NCBI GenBank assembly: GCA_024464195.1
Contig: JANHAK010000065.1
Coordinates: forward strand, 1-6,889
DNA: 6,889 nt
Source of the DNA: Methanomassiliicoccales archaeon
GTDB taxonomy: Archaea; Thermoplasmatota; Thermoplasmata; Methanomassiliicoccales; JACIVX01
Direction: 5' to 3'
Shown piece after piece: positions 4,154 to 6,889 of the stretch. The number at the start of each line of letters is the position of its first letter. Positions within the stretch are counted from its first letter, which is position 1. Position numbers and translations under genes: made by a program. Below the pieces are notes generated by a model that saw only the letters and a program-made list of their open reading frames with translations, ran no database searches and had not been told where the DNA came from.

Positions 4154-6889
4154 ATGTTGGGAGTCTCAAGAATAGAAGGACGGTTGTCAAAGAGATCATG
4201 GAGTCTTGAGCGATCGAAAACTGGCCAAATGGCATTTTCGCTCATTGCAATCATCATATTATTGATCGCCTCGGTCAGTGTCGTGTTGATTTCTAATCTG
4301 GAAGAAAGAAAGAATGACCAGAAGATGTCAGTGGATATTATCCAAAAGCTGATTCAATCGGCTAATAAGGCTGCAAACCAACTAGAACAGGAAGCTTATT
4401 TTCTTGCAGTGCAAGCGATAAGAAACACCGTAGAAAGGGATGAAAGCGTAATCGATGACTTTTTTGCGAGTTATTTGCAGCAATACTTGAATAACACTTT
4501 CCCCCTTATGATAGGCGAATACCAGATATTCGTCAAAGATTTGGATATTCATTTGACTTTTTTGAAAATGAGTCTACAAGAGCTTTACCCGCAACCATAT
4601 ACTGGGAACACGAACTATTCTACGGATTGGAATGGTATCACATTACCTGCATACTTCTCATTACGAGGAACTTACTGTATCGTTGCTAATTCGACGACTG
4701 GTCATCTCACAAAGAATTTTGAAATCTCAAAACCGATTTATTTGCCCTATCCATTTCTCCATAATCGATTCGAATCATTTTCAAATGCAATTTCGGGGGA
4801 ACGGAGTGAGCTCGAAAATATAGTTCGGTACGAATTAATGGCGCTGGCGCAGGATAGAGTCTTACGGAGCTATGGTGCGGGTTCAAAGCACGGCGCGTTT
4901 GGAACGGAGAATATTCTCACGGAAAAAGATGTTGAAAATGCGTTGAACCTTGCGATACTATTGGAACAGCGCAAGTACTTACGAACCTTTGACGCTGCAT
5001 ACATCTCATCGTCATTTCTCAATGGCACCTCATCAGTTGGGACATCACCGCCGTTCGATAGAAACATATCCTCTTCAATCGATCCCGCAGAACTCTTTCT
5101 TAATTTATTCTCTCCAAAAGAGTATGATTTAAATATCCTACTTGCTCAGACGCTATACGCAGTCGCTGATGTATTTGTTCTAAGATGGCTCGAGTATTTT
5201 CATATAATCGATGTATGCGAATTTACGGATCAAATAGCCGATGTGTCAGATCTTGCTTTTTCCTCCTTAATCGATTATGTTTTTCACAAAGACACCCTTT
5301 TGGAATCGATTACCAAATGGATTAAATCAAGACTTGAAGATGCCGGATACCCTGAATGGTCATATAGATATTTCAATTATGGTTGGCCAGACGACATAAT
5401 CGAAATCCCTGGTCGAATTATTACGTTGAACAACGATTTTAATGAAAGTCATTCCTTTTATGTGGATGGAACATATCCTATTGATTTCGCGTCTTTGGAT
5501 CTATTTTCAGTTGAAATCTGGAAGGAGTTCGCCATTCAATACAAGATTAGCACCTGTGAACTCGCCGAAACGCTTGAGAGTTTTGTAAAATCAATTGCTT
5601 GTAGTATTCTCGACGAGAAATCTCTGCTACCCGCGGAAATCACCAGAAATGCATTAGATGGTACTTATTATCATTCTTCCCTGAAGGAATCGCTTAAGAG
5701 GTCTATAGAAAAGGGTGGGCTAGGAGTTAATCATGCGATCAACGAAGCCCTAAATGCTTCCTTTCTGATCGACAAAATGGGCGAGGCACTGGTCGATTTC
5801 ATAGAAACAAACTGGAAGGAGATTTTCAATCGCAATGCAACTATCGATTGGGCGATTAAATCGCTTGCTAATGCAATTGTTGACAATTTTATGCCTCAAT
5901 TGCAGGACTTCGGAAGCGAATTTGTGCGAATCGCAGTCAATCAGGTGTATTCAGAAATAAAATGTTCATCAACCTGGGGACTGAGGGAAAGAATTGAAGA
6001 GTCGTTCGATAAAAAAGTGGAACGAGTCATTGGCATCTTTAAGAACGTATTTGATCATCTTCCATCACAGAACTCTATCAGCTCTTTTGCTCGAACTTTG
6101 GGAAATCTTGCATTCGGTTTTGCAGAAGAAATTCCAGGTATTGAGAATATTCTTCTGAAATCGATTCTCCATTTACTCGATGATATAGAAAATGCCTTTA
6201 ACTTGAGAACCGATCCAATTCTAATTCCATTGCCAGAAATGAAGGGATTCACTCTTTTGGCTGAAGATGGGACTACAACGCGCGAAGTCATAAGGGCGGA
6301 ATGCGCATTCAAAAAAGAGAATACTAATATAAATACACCCGCGTCGGAAACAGAAAATCCTTATACAATTGAAATCACGAAACCGTGGGAGTATAGCCCA
6401 TCATCTGAATTCTATCCGAATAGGTATCTTACGGATCTCAAGAACCTTTCATTTTCACCATATGTAACGCAGTGGGAAGTGTCAGCATCCGGTTCTTTCT
6501 ATCTCTTGATTTCATCAGACTTGGATACAAATCCCCTAATTTCGTCCATACCACTGAGTGTTGGAGGCTGGATAACTTTCAACATGACCTTTTCAATTTC
6601 CGTCCAAAGCGGTTGGCCGCTAGAAGGAGTCCATTATGAATCAACCTCAACACTTGGAAAAGACATTGTCAATTTTTTGGAGAATGTATGGACAAAGATA
6701 AGCGGGGGTGTCGGATTATTTTTTAACATTGTTACTCATATATTTTCTTTAGCTCGAACGATTCTTTCAACAGCTCTTTCATATGCCGTAAAGGCGATAG
6801 AGATTTTTTCGGATTCGCTGCAAAATATCATTACTAGCATTGTGAAATTCATCGAAAGTAAGGCAAATTCCGCTCTTTCGTGGGTTGCT
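4154..6889 (+). CDS. Large membrane-anchored extracellular protein with prepilin-like N-terminus (3' end outside window)
   Basis: The frame stays open for 912 codons from ATG 4154 to the last base without a stop. Residues 1-24 are basic (eight Lys/Arg) and end in SKTG. Residues 25-46 start QMAFSLIAIIILL and form one hydrophobic helix, after which the chain is polar. The G24/Q25 junction resembles an archaeal class III (prepilin) signal, although the usual Lys/Arg directly before Gly is Thr here. Ten N-x-S/T sequons (N113, 154, 179, 290, 304, 430, 534, 561, 764, 810) and only six Cys in the visible part suit an exported, glycosylated protein. Residues about 50-660 look mostly helical. About 690-830 look strand-rich (IPLPEMKG at about 690-697, many Ser/Thr/Tyr/Trp). 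About 851-885 are hydrophobic or amphipathic again. ATG 4229 is an internal alternative but would delete the basic leader. I cannot assign a family with certainty. The layout recalls long haloarchaeal proteins encoded with Tad-like pilus genes (DUF7286, from memory). Function is unknown. Confidence 0.8.
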   Translation, partial: MLGVSRIEGRLSKRSWSLERSKTGQMAFSLIAIIILLIASVSVVLISNLEERKNDQKMSVDIIQKLIQSANKAANQLEQEAYFLAVQAIRNTVERDESVIDDFFASYLQQYLNNTFPLMIGEYQIFVKDLDIHLTFLKMSLQELYPQPYTGNTNYSTDWNGITLPAYFSLRGTYCIVANSTTGHLTKNFEISKPIYLPYPFLHNRFESFSNAISGERSELENIVRYELMALAQDRVLRSYGAGSKHGAFGTENILTEKDVENALNLAILLEQRKYLRTFDAAYISSSFLNGTSSVGTSPPFDRNISSSIDPAELFLNLFSPKEYDLNILLAQTLYAVADVFVLRWLEYFHIIDVCEFTDQIADVSDLAFSSLIDYVFHKDTLLESITKWIKSRLEDAGYPEWSYRYFNYGWPDDIIEIPGRIITLNNDFNESHSFYVDGTYPIDFASLDLFSVEIWKEFAIQYKISTCELAETLESFVKSIACSILDEKSLLPAEITRNALDGTYYHSSLKESLKRSIEKGGLGVNHAINEALNASFLIDKMGEALVDFIETNWKEIFNRNATIDWAIKSLANAIVDNFMPQLQDFGSEFVRIAVNQVYSEIKCSSTWGLRERIEESFDKKVERVIGIFKNVFDHLPSQNSISSFARTLGNLAFGFAEEIPGIENILLKSILHLLDDIENAFNLRTDPILIPLPEMKGFTLLAEDGTTTREVIRAECAFKKENTNINTPASETENPYTIEITKPWEYSPSSEFYPNRYLTDLKNLSFSPYVTQWEVSASGSFYLLISSDLDTNPLISSIPLSVGGWITFNMTFSISVQSGWPLEGVHYESTSTLGKDIVNFLENVWTKISGGVGLFFNIVTHIFSLARTILSTALSYAVKAIEIFSDSLQNIITSIVKFIESKANSALSWVA

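Noticed and set aside
4229..4231. Internal ATG as start of the large surface protein
   Set aside because: Starting here would remove the basic leader and the G/Q junction in front of the hydrophobic helix. The promoter-like element is spaced for ATG 4154 instead.
4632..5132. Short open frames on both strands inside the large plus-strand gene
   Set aside because: They lie in other frames of a continuous frame of more than 900 codons that has a coherent N-terminal signal, sequons and amino-acid composition.

Overview
The window looks like archaeal DNA. The evidence is a cluster of ether-lipid genes (the end of a mevalonate kinase, a geranylgeranyl reductase, a small 2[4Fe-4S] ferredoxin and a tetraether-synthase-like radical SAM enzyme), a TrmB-family regulator, TATA-like promoters close to their start codons, and a large protein with an archaeal prepilin-like N-terminus. 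Base composition is moderate. I cannot name the lineage. A euryarchaeal or Thermoplasmatota-type organism is plausible, but this is inference.

Layout: (1) 1-204 (+) is the 3' end of a GHMP kinase, most likely mevalonate kinase. Its stop codon lies inside a perfect 10-bp hairpin (203-228) that separates it from a convergent operon. (2) 3199-268 (-) is a tight three-gene operon transcribed as radical SAM tetraether lipid synthase (tes-like), then ferredoxin, then geranylgeranyl reductase. The gaps are 16 nt and 0 nt. From memory, the same gene set occurs side by side in Methanosarcina acetivorans as MA1486-MA1485-MA1484. (3) 3200-3276 is a short divergent promoter region with overlapping TATA-like boxes and a small inverted repeat. 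(4) 3277-4032 (+) is a TrmB-type regulator facing away from the lipid operon. (5) 4154 to the window end (+) is one uninterrupted reading frame of at least 912 codons that runs off the edge. It encodes a large, probably membrane-anchored and extracellular protein with a basic leader, a single N-terminal hydrophobic segment and ten N-glycosylation sequons.

How the genes fit together: mevalonate kinase supplies isoprenoid precursors. Geranylgeranyl reductase saturates the isoprenoid chains of archaeal lipids using reduced ferredoxin. Tes couples two diether chains into membrane-spanning tetraethers by radical SAM chemistry that also needs low-potential electrons. The ferredoxin between the two genes is therefore a natural shared electron donor. 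The divergent TrmB protein is a candidate regulator of this lipid-maturation operon; only gene arrangement and promoter geometry support that. The large surface protein appears to be a separate transcription unit, possibly a minor component of an archaeal Tad-like or type IV pilus-like system.

There is no gene-free stretch longer than about 300 bases. I saw no tRNA, rRNA, CRISPR array or insertion sequence.
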